A stretch of 64,000 nt of DNA from Hallerella sp963660435 (GCA_963660435.1 CAVKYI010000008.1:14240-78239), one strand, 5' to 3'; shown: positions 15,692 to 24,744, numbered from the stretch's first letter. The notes: generated by a model from the sequence alone, not told the origin. A program made the numbers and translations.

Positions 15692-16907
15692 CTAATAATC
15701 CTTTTCGTTTGCGATTGCGGAATCCAGCTTGTCCAACGGGAACTTGAGAAGTTTTTTCCAGTTTGCCACATAGAGAGTGTCTCCGATGACATCCATGGAA
15801 TAGGTCGTCCCACCCGCAAAAAGGCAATGAGACAATCCCGCACACCAGCTCCCGACTTTCCGCCAACCCTTGTGGATGTTGCCGTAAGGCTCCCCGTAAT
15901 CCCCCATATAGACATACGGGATTCCATCTCCACCAGCCACGAAAAGATGCGTCCCATCAGAAACCAAACATTTTGCCGGATAGGGAACATTACTGATAAG
16001 CCTATAGTTATAGCCCGTCGTGTCCCCGTCTAGACGGATACTGTCTATCGAAGTCCACTTCTCTGCAGAATCATCCAGGTTGTAGACCCGGTCCGAAACA
16101 AGCGCATACAGTTTTCCTTTATGAGCAACAAGATCGCTTACAGCCTGCGTGGACCACGACTGCGGTTCCGGAAATTTTGGAAGTTGCTTCCATCGGCCAG
16201 TCTGAGCGTTCCAAGACCAAACTCCATAAGTTGTTGCAGAATAAAAATTATTCTTTAGCGATACACCTTTATGAAATTGAGCTTTTATGTAATCGTCAAA
16301 ATCTTTTGGAGTCGTATCAATCCATCCCGACTCACTGAGAAAGAGCAAAAAAACGCGAATACTGTCATAGACTTGAGCACTTTTGTCGTGATATCCACTC
16401 ATGCTAACAAAAAGATTTCCATCTAGATTCGAAATTCCAAAAATATTATATCCTTCATTCCCTTTTAATTTATAAGGTTCTAGATTTACCCATTCACCAC
16501 TAATTTGGTACCTCCACAGTTCACCAGAAACATATGTTCCTACAAAAATCCCAGTTGAATCCGCATACAATGATTTTATGTTTGCTTTTGTCGGCGGTTT
16601 AATCGTGTCCCAGCTGTCGGGACCGATTTTTGAGATAAAAAGCCGTGGCGTATAGGTAGAATTACCAAATAATGCATCGCTGCTATCAACCGGACCGGTC
16701 CATGCATCTTCAAGCACGATCCAGTCCCCGGAATGCGCGATTTTTTGCAAACCTCCGCCACGTGAAAAATCGATGACCGGCGTAAAGCCGCCCTCAAGCC
16801 ATCCGAAAGGCGCACTGTCTTCCTGAACATCGGGGGGAAGATGTCGAACTCTCCGAACAGGCAAAAAGCACAAGCAAAAAAATGGACAGGAAACAAGATC
16901 TAAACAT
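15692..16907 (-). pseudogene. Lipoprotein with beta-propeller-like repeats, frameshifted at a C6 tract
   Basis: The natural start is the ATG at 16907, two bases after the preceding gene's stop and with an AGGTGAG ribosome site. It encodes a clean lipoprotein signal (FLSIFLLVLFAC-SE). That frame is lost after 25 residues, at six consecutive C (plus-strand G at 16832-16837). With five C the reading continues as SSPDVQEDSAPFGW into a 390-residue body whose repeated motifs (LFVSMSGYHD, LYALVSDRVYNLDD, LFVAGGDGIPYVY, LYVANWKKLLKFPLDKL) suggest a propeller of kelch- or sortilin-like blades. Either a sequencing error, a recent mutation or a phase-variable tract. It is coupled to the upstream secreted protein; function unknown. 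Confidence 0.7.
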
Positions 16908-16909
16908 TC

Positions 16910-17611
16910 TCACCTGGATCCTCCTTGCGCATATTCCACTAAAAGATTTGGTCCGTTATAAGATTTGCATTCCGCGACTGAAGGAATTTTTCCGAAAATC
17001 ACGTTTCCTTCTGAATCGACCAAGGCGATTCCACATACGGTTTTATCGAACACGCTCGAAACTTTCTGCCGAACCCAAGCTTCTTTTAGCGAATCCTGGT
17101 TAAACCTTGCGTAGTTTTCAAAACGAAAATCCGAAGTTGAGTCAAAAAATACACCTTTTTCACTGAGATAGTTTAGCGGCTTTTCCCGCCAGCCATGGGC
17201 ATGCGCCTTGAATTCGTCCCGTTTCGAATCACTTAGAGATATATCGTTTTCCAGTAGCTTGCGGTCGCTGACCAGATATGATTCGCCCTTGTATTGTAGC
17301 TTGTTCTTGCAGGTTACATTGTATGTCACCCGCACCACGCTAAACAACGCATAAAAATGGTCGCTGTAAAAATGAGGCGCATGGCCATAATAATATTTCA
17401 CCCTTTCTTCGAGCTTTACGATGGAAAAATCCTTAACCTCGCCACACACGCCATACGGAAGATAGGTTTCGTCATAAGGTTCCGACCATCGTGCCGCCTC
17501 CGCACCGTTTTTCGGGCTGTTTACGAATTCCGCCCGGGCCTCGTCAAAATCCTTTTCCGCAAACGAAAATACGGAAAAGACAAGGACAAACCATAGTATT
17601 TGCTTGGACAT
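16910..17611 (-). CDS. Secreted protein of unknown function
   Basis: A 233-residue protein with a clear signal peptide (KQILWFVLVFSVFSFAEKD). The mature part contains four cysteines (VCGEV, VTCKNK, TVCGIA, AECKSY) that could form disulphides, and aromatic-rich segments such as KYYYGHAPHFYSDHFYALF. No family is recognised. It directly precedes the broken lipoprotein gene (two-base gap), so the two probably formed an operon and may act together at the cell envelope. Base composition is somewhat lower in GC than the neighbouring mutase gene. Confidence 0.65.
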   Translation of the reverse strand: MSKQILWFVLVFSVFSFAEKDFDEARAEFVNSPKNGAEAARWSEPYDETYLPYGVCGEVKDFSIVKLEERVKYYYGHAPHFYSDHFYALFSVVRVTYNVTCKNKLQYKGESYLVSDRKLLENDISLSDSKRDEFKAHAHGWREKPLNYLSEKGVFFDSTSDFRFENYARFNQDSLKEAWVRQKVSSVFDKTVCGIALVDSEGNVIFGKIPSVAECKSYNGPNLLVEYAQGGSR

Positions 17612-17723
17612 TCCTCATACCTCATCAGAAAATGTACTAGAAAGATAATTTTTTTTTGTTTTACAAAACCACAAAACAGGCTTTTGAAAAAAGGAAAAAA
17701 GCGATGTCGCTCAAAAATTCCCC

Positions 17724-18638
17724 TTAAAACCCAACGCCCAGATGGAAGAGGTGGTTCCCGTCTAGCACGGGATTCGACGCGTAGGCGTAATCGAAGCGAA
17801 TGCGACCAAAGACAAGCCCGAGACCTGCCGAGACACCGCTTTCCGTTTCTCCGCGATATGCATACCCTACCCGAAAGGCAAGGGTCTTTTTATATAGAAG
17901 TTCGGAACCGAAGCGCCATTCCGCGTCGTAATCCGCCCGGCGATAGGCATCCGCATGGAGAGCCAGGTCGAAGATATCGAAAATGGGATGCGTCCCCGAA
18001 ATTCCCGCCGAAAGCGCCATCGGCGCGGATTCTCTTTCCGACTCGTATTCGGAAACCCAGCCGAAATTCGTAACGGTCGCGCCGAACGTGACGAAGCGAT
18101 TCAATTTAAAGCTCGCGCCTCCGTCCGCCAAAACCGCAATCGCCGTCGAATTGTCGATTGTCTGCGAAGCGAACCGCGCGGAAACCGCCCAGTTAAAGAC
18201 CGAAGGCTTGCTGCCGATGCCAAGCTGGAGAGCCCAGGCCATCGCCCCGTAATCTTCCGTCTTGAAACCTTCCTCGTCGCGACCCTCGATATCCCCGTAA
18301 CCCAGGTATTCCACCGCCGCGCTTGCGTTCAGATATTTAAAAGGCAATCCGAAATAGACGGACGTGAGCTTCGCATCGATGCGGTTCGAAAACCGGACAT
18401 GTTCAATGCCCGCCTGGGGAACATCCGACGAGGCGGTCGCCAAGGGATTTCGGGAAACTTCCGAAAAGCCGCTCGGCATGGAGACGCCCGCTCCGGCAAG
18501 AGCCGCCGAACGCGGAGAAGTCGAAAGCGATAAAAACTTCATCGTCGTCCCGCCCTGATCGACATTCCAGAATCTGCCGCCGGCAAGGCATGTCGCGGCG
18601 CAGAGGAACGCAAGAAAGACGGATCGCTTGAAGTTCAT
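17724..18638 (-). CDS. PorV/PorQ-like (UPF0164) outer-membrane beta-barrel protein
   Basis: A 304-residue protein with signal peptide (FLAFLCAATCLAG) and the family-typical opening FLSLSTSPRSAALAGAGVSM followed by alternating beta strands. It ends in an outer-membrane C-terminal strand (LFHLGVGF, terminal Phe). PorV/PorQ proteins take part in type IX secretion in Bacteroidota as cargo shuttle or surface components. The shared C-terminal module of the CAZymes in this window would be a candidate cargo signal, but no other T9SS gene is present here. It lies 39 bp downstream of the mutase gene on the same strand. Confidence 0.75.
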   Translation of the reverse strand: MNFKRSVFLAFLCAATCLAGGRFWNVDQGGTTMKFLSLSTSPRSAALAGAGVSMPSGFSEVSRNPLATASSDVPQAGIEHVRFSNRIDAKLTSVYFGLPFKYLNASAAVEYLGYGDIEGRDEEGFKTEDYGAMAWALQLGIGSKPSVFNWAVSARFASQTIDNSTAIAVLADGGASFKLNRFVTFGATVTNFGWVSEYESERESAPMALSAGISGTHPIFDIFDLALHADAYRRADYDAEWRFGSELLYKKTLAFRVGYAYRGETESGVSAGLGLVFGRIRFDYAYASNPVLDGNHLFHLGVGF

Positions 18639-18677
18639 GGAGTAAACATATAAAATTAAAACGGACGATGCGGGAAT

Positions 18678-20138
18678 TTACGCGGTTTTCCATTCCCGCA
18701 TCACGGCGAGAACCTTTTCCTTGAGTTCCTCGGCGCGAGCCGCAGAATCGCATTCCACGTAGCAGCGGAGTTCCGGAGCGTTTCCGCTCGGACGCAAATG
18801 GATGATGTCGCCACAGTCGAAGGTCATCCGGTAACCGTCCGTCATGTCGGTCGAGACGATTTTTCCGGAAAGCTTTCCGAAACAGGCTTCGCCCAGGTTT
18901 CTTTCGGCGATTTCGGCGACTTTTTCCCGACTTTTTTCCGTGGGAAATTCCTTGACACGGTCGCTCGCGGTAAAGCGTTTCGGCAAGGACCTGAACAAGT
19001 CTTCCACGCCGAGCTTCTGGCGTTTCGCGTCGAGGAGAACGGCTATCTGCGGGAGAAGCGCATCGCGCGTCGGGAGTGCCTTCAGAATCTTTCCGCCGAG
19101 AGAAATGTCCGTTTCGAGCAGGAATCCGCCGTTCGCTTCATAGCCGGCAACCGTCTTTCCGTCGCCATCGAGTTCCTGCATCCCGGCGATGACGTAGGGA
19201 CTTCCGATGCGCGTGCGGAGCGTCCGTTCGAAAAATCCGCACTTTTCGAGAGCCGTGTTGCAGCTTACCGGTGTCGCAATCCGTTCGATTCCGAGAGCCT
19301 TCGCCGCGAGAATCCCGAGAACGTCGCCGCGAATCCACTTGCCCGTCGCATCGGCAAGGAGCGGACGATCGCTGTCTCCGTCAGTGCTGACAATCGCGTC
19401 GAAGCCCTGTTTCGCCCATTCCGCGCCAAGCTTCACGTCTTCCGGACGGACCGCTTCCGTATCGACCGGTACAAAGACTTCGGAACGTCCGAGCGGAACG
19501 ACAAAGGCTCCGAGCCTCTTCAAGATATCCGTAACGATGTCGCGCCCGACAGCCGAATGCTGGTACACGCCGACAGTCAATCCGGACAGAGCGTTTTCTC
19601 CAAAAAAATCCAGATAGCGGTTTTTGTAGTTTTCGCGAGCCTCTATATTTTCGCTCGGCAATTCGACAGGATTTTCGAGCATTCCGTCGTCGCCGAATTT
19701 CGAAGCGTCCAGTTCGAAACTCTCGGAGCGGATTCCGGCTTCGTCCCTTTTGGAAATTTCGCCTTTCGGATGATTGAACTTGATGCCGTTCCGGTCAGCG
19801 GGAATATGGCTTCCCGTCACCATGATGGTCGGAAGCGACTTCTCGATTCCGTAAAGAGCGATCGCCGGGCTGGGAATCCGTCCGCCGTAAACCACGTTCC
19901 AGCCCATGTCATCTGCCGCCGTCGCAACGGCCCGTAGAATTCTTCCTGTACTCGGGCGCAAGTCGCCCGCGATCGCGACCGTCTTTTCGGAAGGAAAGCT
20001 TTTTTCGCAGTAGGCAAGGAATGCATGCGTATAACTGTAGCAGACCAAATCGGTCATCTGGGAAACAAGTCCACGGGCTCCGCTCGTTCCAAAGCCGACC
20101 CCGCTCGAAGACATCATGTCGTTTACGGAAATTTTCAT
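18678..20138 (-). CDS. Phosphoglucomutase/phosphomannomutase family protein
   Basis: A 486-residue alpha-D-phosphohexomutase that interconverts sugar 1- and 6-phosphates. All four family sites are visible: the phosphoserine loop TGSHIPADRNGIKF near residue 131, the Mg loop STDGDSDRPLL near 252, the sugar-binding GYEANGG near 331 and the phosphate-binding loop RPSGNAPELRCYVE near 451. The serine loop has SHIP in place of the common SHNP. Glucose versus mannose or glucosamine preference cannot be told by eye. The PorV-like gene follows at 39 bp; about 880 bp of repeats lie upstream. Confidence 0.92.
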   Translation of the reverse strand: MKISVNDMMSSSGVGFGTSGARGLVSQMTDLVCYSYTHAFLAYCEKSFPSEKTVAIAGDLRPSTGRILRAVATAADDMGWNVVYGGRIPSPAIALYGIEKSLPTIMVTGSHIPADRNGIKFNHPKGEISKRDEAGIRSESFELDASKFGDDGMLENPVELPSENIEARENYKNRYLDFFGENALSGLTVGVYQHSAVGRDIVTDILKRLGAFVVPLGRSEVFVPVDTEAVRPEDVKLGAEWAKQGFDAIVSTDGDSDRPLLADATGKWIRGDVLGILAAKALGIERIATPVSCNTALEKCGFFERTLRTRIGSPYVIAGMQELDGDGKTVAGYEANGGFLLETDISLGGKILKALPTRDALLPQIAVLLDAKRQKLGVEDLFRSLPKRFTASDRVKEFPTEKSREKVAEIAERNLGEACFGKLSGKIVSTDMTDGYRMTFDCGDIIHLRPSGNAPELRCYVECDSAARAEELKEKVLAVMREWKTA

Positions 20139-20417
20139 ACCGTCAAATATAGCTTGTCCAGAGCTAGGTCTGGAGTGCTTAGGGTCGCAGAGCGGGCCAT
20201 TACTTTCTGCCGAAAGGCTTTCGACGTTTCACGTCTAGGCTTTTTCGTCAAGCGACCCGTTTCCGCCTCTCAGCGGATGGGGCGCCTACCGATGTTCAGA
20301 GCTTAGTTAGGAGATCTTGGAGCTTAGAAAAGCGAAGCGATCTTCTTTCTCAACTTTTCTCACTCCACTCTTCACCCTTCACTCTCATCTAAGTTCTCAG
20401 TTCCAAGTTCCGGCTAT

Positions 20418-20573
20418 GGATCCTACCTGCCTGTCGGCAGACCGGTCGGTCGCGGTGCTCCCTCCAGGATGACGGTGTAACGAAACAGCCGTTCAACGTA
20501 ACGAACCTTTACCGCCCGACGTCATTCTGGAGAGGCGAAGCCTCGACCCGCCTGCTGCGGGCAGGTAGAATCT
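20418..20573. repeat. Inverted-pair repeat module, copy A
   Basis: The left arm begins GGATCCTA and ends TCCAGGATGACGG; the right arm begins CGTCATTCTGGA and ends TAGAATCT, close to the reverse complement of the left. The arms are separated by a 45-bp spacer conserved with copy B (GTGTAACG ... ACCTTTACCGCCCGA). Confidence 0.7.
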
Positions 20574-20689
20574 ATTCCGCAGTTCAGAGTTTAGTTTAGA
20601 GATCTTTGAGCTTAGAGTTGCAAAGCGGTCCGCTTTATTTGAACCTAGATGTTTGCGATTCCAAGTTCCAAATTCTAAGCTCTGACCAT

Positions 20690-20809
20690 GGATCCTATCG
20701 GTCGCGGTGCTACGCTCCAGGATGACGGTGTAACGGAACTGCCGTTCAACATAATGAACCTTTACCGCCCGACGTCATTCTGGAAGGGCCAAAGGCCCTG
20801 ATAGAATCC
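20690..20809. repeat. Inverted-pair repeat module, copy B
   Basis: Same structure as copy A: GGATCCTATCGG ... CCAGGATGACGG, conserved spacer, CGTCATTCTGGA-AGGGCCAAAGGCCCT-GATAGAATCC. The right arm contains its own perfect small hairpin (AGGGCC-AAA-GGCCCT). Confidence 0.7.
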
Positions 20810-20823
20810 ATTCCGAATCTTTA

Positions 20824-20858
20824 GGATCCTATCCCCTTGCAGGGTCCAGGATGACCGT
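20824..20858. repeat. Single-arm repeat, partial copy C
   Basis: GGATCCTATCCCCTTGCAGG followed by GTCCAGGATGACCG repeats the left arm of copies A and B alone. Confidence 0.6.
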
Positions 20859-21018
20859 TTGAAGAGAATGGGCACGACAATGCCCGCATCCCCTTCACCG
20901 AGTCCCGTTTCCCCTCTAACAACTGATTCCCATCCGCTAACCTTCCGCCGACTGTAAAATTTTTCTTTACGGTGGATTTTTCGGGATAAAAAGCGTTTAA
21001 ACAAAGGAACATTCTTAA

Positions 21019-21118
21019 GGTCACCTCTAAAAATTGCCTTGGTCAAGAAAATTTGAATGACGAACCAGCGCGAAGCGCCGCAACCAAATTTTTGAAAACT
21101 GAATTTCCAGAGGCGACC
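21019..21118. mobile_element. Inverted-repeat element (MITE-like), copy 2, 100 bp
   Basis: It starts GGTCACCTCTAAAAATT and ends AATTTCCAGAGGCGACC, so the right end has diverged by three bases. The interior GCGCGAAGCGCCGCAACC is shared with copy 1, with a 24-bp internal deletion. It lies directly upstream of the NYN-like gene. Confidence 0.72.
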
Positions 21119-21138
21119 TCAAAACAGGAGAACTCGAC

Positions 21139-21837
21139 ATGCAGGAAAAAAGCCAAAAGGCGCCTTCGTTCAAGGTAGGACTTTTCGTCGATGGATTCAC
21201 TCTCCGAAAGGTAAACGAGTATTACCGCGGGTTGAATCCGGAATGCGCGGGAATCAACTTTCTCGGTCTCAGGAACTGGGTCGCGGTCCACGTTTCGCGT
21301 TACTTCTGGCCGGGGAAGTCGGTCGAAATGATGGCGCATTACTATCATCCCTACCGCAATCCGGAAGCGGACAACGACTTTCGCCATGCGGGAGTAAAGC
21401 ATTTTTCGGGAGAACTGTCCAAGGCCGGTTTCGACGTACACTTTGCCTCGATCAATTACGCAAACAGTCTCTGCCCGAACCTGGAACTGAAGGACGATGT
21501 CCTTCTATATGCGGAATATCGGGAACTGGACGCTCTTGTTCTTGCCAGTACGCAGGGGCAGTACGCGGAGATTCCCGCAAGACTCGCCTCGATGGACATC
21601 CCGACGCTCCTTCTCGGCTGGAATTTCACCTATCGCAACCGCGAAAAGGAAGTCCATTGGCACACCGACCAGAATCTGAAGCGGCAATCGACCTTTTACG
21701 TTCCCATGGAACGCGTCATGGAAAAAGCCAACACGGACGTGCTGGCTCGAAATCTCTTCCTTTCTCCCCGAACGAAAGTTACAGCTTGTCGCGGAGCTTT
21801 TTCTGGTTTTCCGAGAGGAACGTCCAGGTTATCTTAG
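21139..21837 (+). CDS. NYN/LabA-like PIN-fold protein
   Basis: A 232-residue protein. FKVGLFVDGFTLRKVNEYY at residue 11 matches the first strand and catalytic Asp of NYN domains. MAHYYHPYRNPEADN, FASINYANSLCPN and LDALVLASTQGQYAEIPARL follow the fold, but the usual 'SGDSDF' Asp cluster is replaced by STQGQYAE, so nuclease activity may be weakened. A CAGGAGAA ribosome site precedes the ATG, 20 bp after the mobile element. The 3' end runs 59 bp into the convergent beta-barrel gene; its last 20 residues (after LSPRT) look like read-through. Role unknown; bacterial NYN proteins act on RNA. Confidence 0.65.
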   Translation: MQEKSQKAPSFKVGLFVDGFTLRKVNEYYRGLNPECAGINFLGLRNWVAVHVSRYFWPGKSVEMMAHYYHPYRNPEADNDFRHAGVKHFSGELSKAGFDVHFASINYANSLCPNLELKDDVLLYAEYRELDALVLASTQGQYAEIPARLASMDIPTLLLGWNFTYRNREKEVHWHTDQNLKRQSTFYVPMERVMEKANTDVLARNLFLSPRTKVTACRGAFSGFPRGTSRLS

Positions 21838-22624
21838 CGCCGAGGAACCAAGTGTCGCCGTTGTTGTCCGAATCGCCGAGGCGGTGGTCTTCGAAATCGA
21901 ACTCGTTGAAGCGGACGACGCGGTACCCCGCATAGGCGCCGACGGAAATCGGGTCGAAGGAAACGCGGAATTCGACCTGTGCGTTGAAGGTCGGGGAGAG
22001 CGTGCTGTAATAGCGATTATTCGCCTGCACATAGGTAGTATCCGTCCCCGATTCGATGAAGTCATAGTCGGACGCCAGATGGATGTTCAAGAGGTTTAGA
22101 CCGATGCCCGCAGATGGAATCAGGTTGATGACCGTGTTTTCGCCAAAGAGCTTCCAGCCAAACATCCAGTCGATGCCGTAAGCGAACCACTTGACGTCGT
22201 AGAGGCGCTTGCCGGTCGTGCCGCTGTAGCTTGACGGCCGGTCCGAGACCTGGGTCGGCATGAAGTTGATGTCGAACCAGGTGAGGAACTGGTGATACTG
22301 GGCGCCGACTTCGATGTGGAGACCCAGGTAGTAATCATTGAAATGCTCGTAACGCGAAATGTCCTTGTCGGGAAGCATTCCCTTGGACGTATCGCCATCC
22401 GCGGTGATTTCCTCGACGACAATTCCCTGGTTCTTGCTGAAGAGAAGCCGGTTCAGGTAGTTTGCGTATGCGCTACGCATTCCACGGTAATCCGCACCGA
22501 CGGAAACAAACCCGCGGATGTCGTGCTTCTCGTAGAATCCCTCTTCGGGTTCGGCAAGGGCGGAAGCCGTTATCGCAAAAAGACTTGCAACGAAAATCAG
22601 GAGACTGGAAAAGTTTCGCTTCAT
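21779..22624 (-). CDS. Outer-membrane beta-barrel protein of unknown function
   Basis: A 281-residue protein with a signal peptide (SLLIFVASLFAITASALA). The mature part is a run of amphipathic strands with aromatic girdles (YYLGLHIEVGAQYHQFLTWFDINF, VKWFAYGIDWMFGWKLFG, FRVSFDPISVGAYAGYRVVRF). The last 15 residues (LSENQKKLRDKL) are a charged tail rather than a terminal Phe strand, which is unusual for a BAM substrate. It is transcribed toward the NYN-like gene with a 59-bp tail-to-tail overlap, and divergently from the binding-protein gene. No precise family recognised. Confidence 0.65.
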   Translation of the reverse strand: MKRNFSSLLIFVASLFAITASALAEPEEGFYEKHDIRGFVSVGADYRGMRSAYANYLNRLLFSKNQGIVVEEITADGDTSKGMLPDKDISRYEHFNDYYLGLHIEVGAQYHQFLTWFDINFMPTQVSDRPSSYSGTTGKRLYDVKWFAYGIDWMFGWKLFGENTVINLIPSAGIGLNLLNIHLASDYDFIESGTDTTYVQANNRYYSTLSPTFNAQVEFRVSFDPISVGAYAGYRVVRFNEFDFEDHRLGDSDNNGDTWFLGAKITWTFLSENQKKLRDKL

Positions 22625-22760
22625 AACCTTAAAATAGCTTAAAAATTTAGTCGGTGGATAATTTCTTGCAAAAATTTGACTTTTTGGGGGTTCCCCGCGC
22701 GTTTCGGTCTGGAAAGCTTCTCGTTCCGCGTTCCGAAATCCCGTTTTCTAAATTTTAGCC

Positions 22761-23921
22761 ATGAAAAAGCTCATCGTCGCCCTGGTCGCCATCGCCCTGT
22801 TCTGCCTGTATCTTGCGCAACGGGATTCCTTTGGCAAGTCCGAAAAGGAATCGACCGCCGCTTGTCGGGAAGTCTCGGCGAGGTCACTTTCCGACGCAAG
22901 GAACTTCGGCGTCGATTCTTGCGGAAGCTTTCGAATTCTCTGGGTGAGGAACGGGAGCGCAGCGCCGCTTCGCTGGATTCTCCAGGACTCCCGGACCGAG
23001 GAACCTCTGCCGCAAAACATCGCCGAATACCCGAGGATAAAGGTTCCCGCGCATCGGATTGTCGCACTTTCTTCGACATATCTGGGCTACCTGAAATCCC
23101 TAGGCGTCGAAGACCGGATAGTCGGAATGGATTCCAGAAAATACATCGCGGACAGTTCCTTCTACGCCCGGGTAGAAGCGGGAATCGTCAAGGAAGTCGG
23201 CGGATCGGACGCCTTGCCCGAAACCATCCTCGAACTTTCCCCCGACATCGTCCTTGCGTTTTCGACGGGAGGATCCGTCTATGACACATACCCGAAGCTC
23301 GAACGCTTGAAGATGCCCGTCGTGCTTACCGCGGAATGGACAGAACGAACGCCTCTCGCCAAGGCGGAATGGATTAGGTTCTTCGGAATCCTGGCGGGAA
23401 AGGAGGCTCTTGCCGATTCGCTTTTTTCCGGGATAAAGACCCGCTACGAGTCTCTGCGCGCGCACATGGATTCCGTTTCCGCGCGCCCTGTCGTTTTTAC
23501 CGGCACGCCTTCCTATGGGACATGGTACGCTTCGACCGGGGACAGTTACATGGCGAACCTGGTTCGCGACGCCGGAGGGAAGTATCTCTGGTCCTCGGAC
23601 TCTTCGGAAGGTTCGCTCTCGATGCCGTTCGAAAAGGCTTTCCAGGATATCCAGGCAGCGGATATCTGGCTGAATCCCGGGGGTGCTTCGAGCTTCGAGG
23701 AGCTTTTGACCAAGGAATCCAGGCTAGAGCGCTTTCCCGTGTGGAAGACCGGAGAGATTTACGAGTACGATTTGCGGAAGGGGCCGGAAGGCGGCCTGGA
23801 TTTTTACGAAAGCGCCGTCGTCAAGCCCGACTCCCTATTGTTAGACGTGGCAAAAATTCTTCATCCGGCGGATTTTCGCTCCGCGAATTCCAAATGGTAT
23901 CGCAAACTTTCTAATATTTAG
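22761..23921 (+). CDS. ABC-type periplasmic substrate-binding protein (BtuF/FecB class)
   Basis: A 386-residue exported class III binding protein. It has a signal-anchor-like N-terminus (LIVALVAIALFCLYLA), then a 70-residue extension, then the TroA/BtuF domain: RIVALSSTYLGYLKSLGVEDRIVG near 98, a long linking helix (ALADSLFSGIKTRYESL), VVFTGTPSYGTWYASTGDSYMANLVRDAGG, and LNPGGASSFEELLTK. Such proteins deliver siderophore-iron, haem or cobalamin to an ABC importer, but no permease or ATPase gene is adjacent and no cobalamin riboswitch was seen. The cNMP-binding gene starts 5 bp after the stop. Confidence 0.85.
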   Translation: MKKLIVALVAIALFCLYLAQRDSFGKSEKESTAACREVSARSLSDARNFGVDSCGSFRILWVRNGSAAPLRWILQDSRTEEPLPQNIAEYPRIKVPAHRIVALSSTYLGYLKSLGVEDRIVGMDSRKYIADSSFYARVEAGIVKEVGGSDALPETILELSPDIVLAFSTGGSVYDTYPKLERLKMPVVLTAEWTERTPLAKAEWIRFFGILAGKEALADSLFSGIKTRYESLRAHMDSVSARPVVFTGTPSYGTWYASTGDSYMANLVRDAGGKYLWSSDSSEGSLSMPFEKAFQDIQAADIWLNPGGASSFEELLTKESRLERFPVWKTGEIYEYDLRKGPEGGLDFYESAVVKPDSLLLDVAKILHPADFRSANSKWYRKLSNI

Positions 23922-23926
23922 GCGAT

Positions 23927-24724
23927 ATGGCAGTGAATTCGAGCATCGGTGACTGGATTTCGGCTTCCTACGAACGGGAAGTTCCGTTTTTGCAGCAGAT
24001 TCCACGCGAATCGGCGGATTTCTTTCTGCTGAACTCGCAAATCCGTGAATATGAAGCGGGCGAAGTGATAATCACCGGCCAAAGCGAAGGCGAAACGTTC
24101 TGCGTTCTCCAGAGCGGCAGAGCGCAAATCTGCGGCAAGATGCTTTCGGACGGGCATTACAACGTGCTCGCCTGGCTCGAAGCGGGGGCGTGTTTCGGCG
24201 AGATGTCCATCATCTGCAACGAGAGGACGAGCAACACGGTCGTAGCCGCCGAGGATTGCACAGTCCTTCACCTTTCGCGCGACGCGTTCATCAAGTTTCT
24301 CGAAAAGAATCCGAGCATTATGGTGTGCCTGTACAAGATTGCCGCGGACAGGCTCCGCGCAAAGAACCAGGCGCTCGACGAATTCGAAAGTCTTTCCCTT
24401 CTCGCAAGCGCAAAGGTGCTGCCGTTTATCGATTTCGCGCAGACTCTCGAAAAGAGTCGCATCACGGGAACTGTTCTCTTCGAATGCAACGGGACTACCG
24501 GCTTTATCGCGTTCAAGGATGGAAGAATCTGCTGCGCGAAATGCGGGAGACTTACCGGTCCGGACGCTCTCGAGCAGATGCTTTCCTGGAGCGACGACAC
24601 GCTCTTCAAGTTGGACACCCACCTGATGCCCGACACGGTGAACATCAGCCAGGAATCCGACACGACCAGCTTGATATTGGATGCTTTGCGAAATATCGAC
24701 GAAAAGCAGAATCAAAAGAAATAA
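23927..24724 (+). CDS. Cyclic-nucleotide-binding domain protein with DUF4388 (PATAN-like) domain
   Basis: A 265-residue cytoplasmic protein. Residues 25-140 form a cNMP-binding domain (YEAGEVIITGQSEGETFCVL, GACFGEMSIICNERTSNTVVA, with the FGE.S and R-T phosphate-cassette positions). Residues 155-245 resemble DUF4388 (LPFIDFAQTLEKSRITGTV, GFIAFKDGRICCAKCG, GPDALEQMLSW), a module common in signalling proteins of gliding and predatory bacteria. There is no DNA-binding or catalytic domain, so it may be a nucleotide-responsive adaptor. It lies 5 bp after the binding-protein gene and 20 bp before purM, so co-transcription with both is likely. Confidence 0.8.
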   Translation: MAVNSSIGDWISASYEREVPFLQQIPRESADFFLLNSQIREYEAGEVIITGQSEGETFCVLQSGRAQICGKMLSDGHYNVLAWLEAGACFGEMSIICNERTSNTVVAAEDCTVLHLSRDAFIKFLEKNPSIMVCLYKIAADRLRAKNQALDEFESLSLLASAKVLPFIDFAQTLEKSRITGTVLFECNGTTGFIAFKDGRICCAKCGRLTGPDALEQMLSWSDDTLFKLDTHLMPDTVNISQESDTTSLILDALRNIDEKQNQKK

Positions 24725-24744
24725 AACAACAAAAGGAAAAACGT

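Larger units (their letters stand above)
20139..21018. repeat. 880-bp intergenic repeat region
   Basis: No gene is supported. It contains two roughly 275-288-bp tandem units, each made of a 'GTTCAGAG(C/T)TTAGTT' block (20294 and 20582) followed by a pair of inverted hairpin modules (20418-20573 and 20690-20809), plus a lone third hairpin module at 20824-20858. Segments rich in CTAAG/CTTAG and TTCCAAGTTC recur. The last 150 bp before the mobile element show no repeat. Confidence 0.65.

Noticed and set aside
20139..20420. tRNA or other RNA gene in the repeat region
   Set aside because: Several short stems are present but no cloverleaf or T-loop consensus could be assembled; recurrent blocks fit repeats better.
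22625..22760. Cobalamin riboswitch before the BtuF/FecB-type gene
   Set aside because: The 136-bp region lacks a B12-box-like sequence and is too short for the full element.
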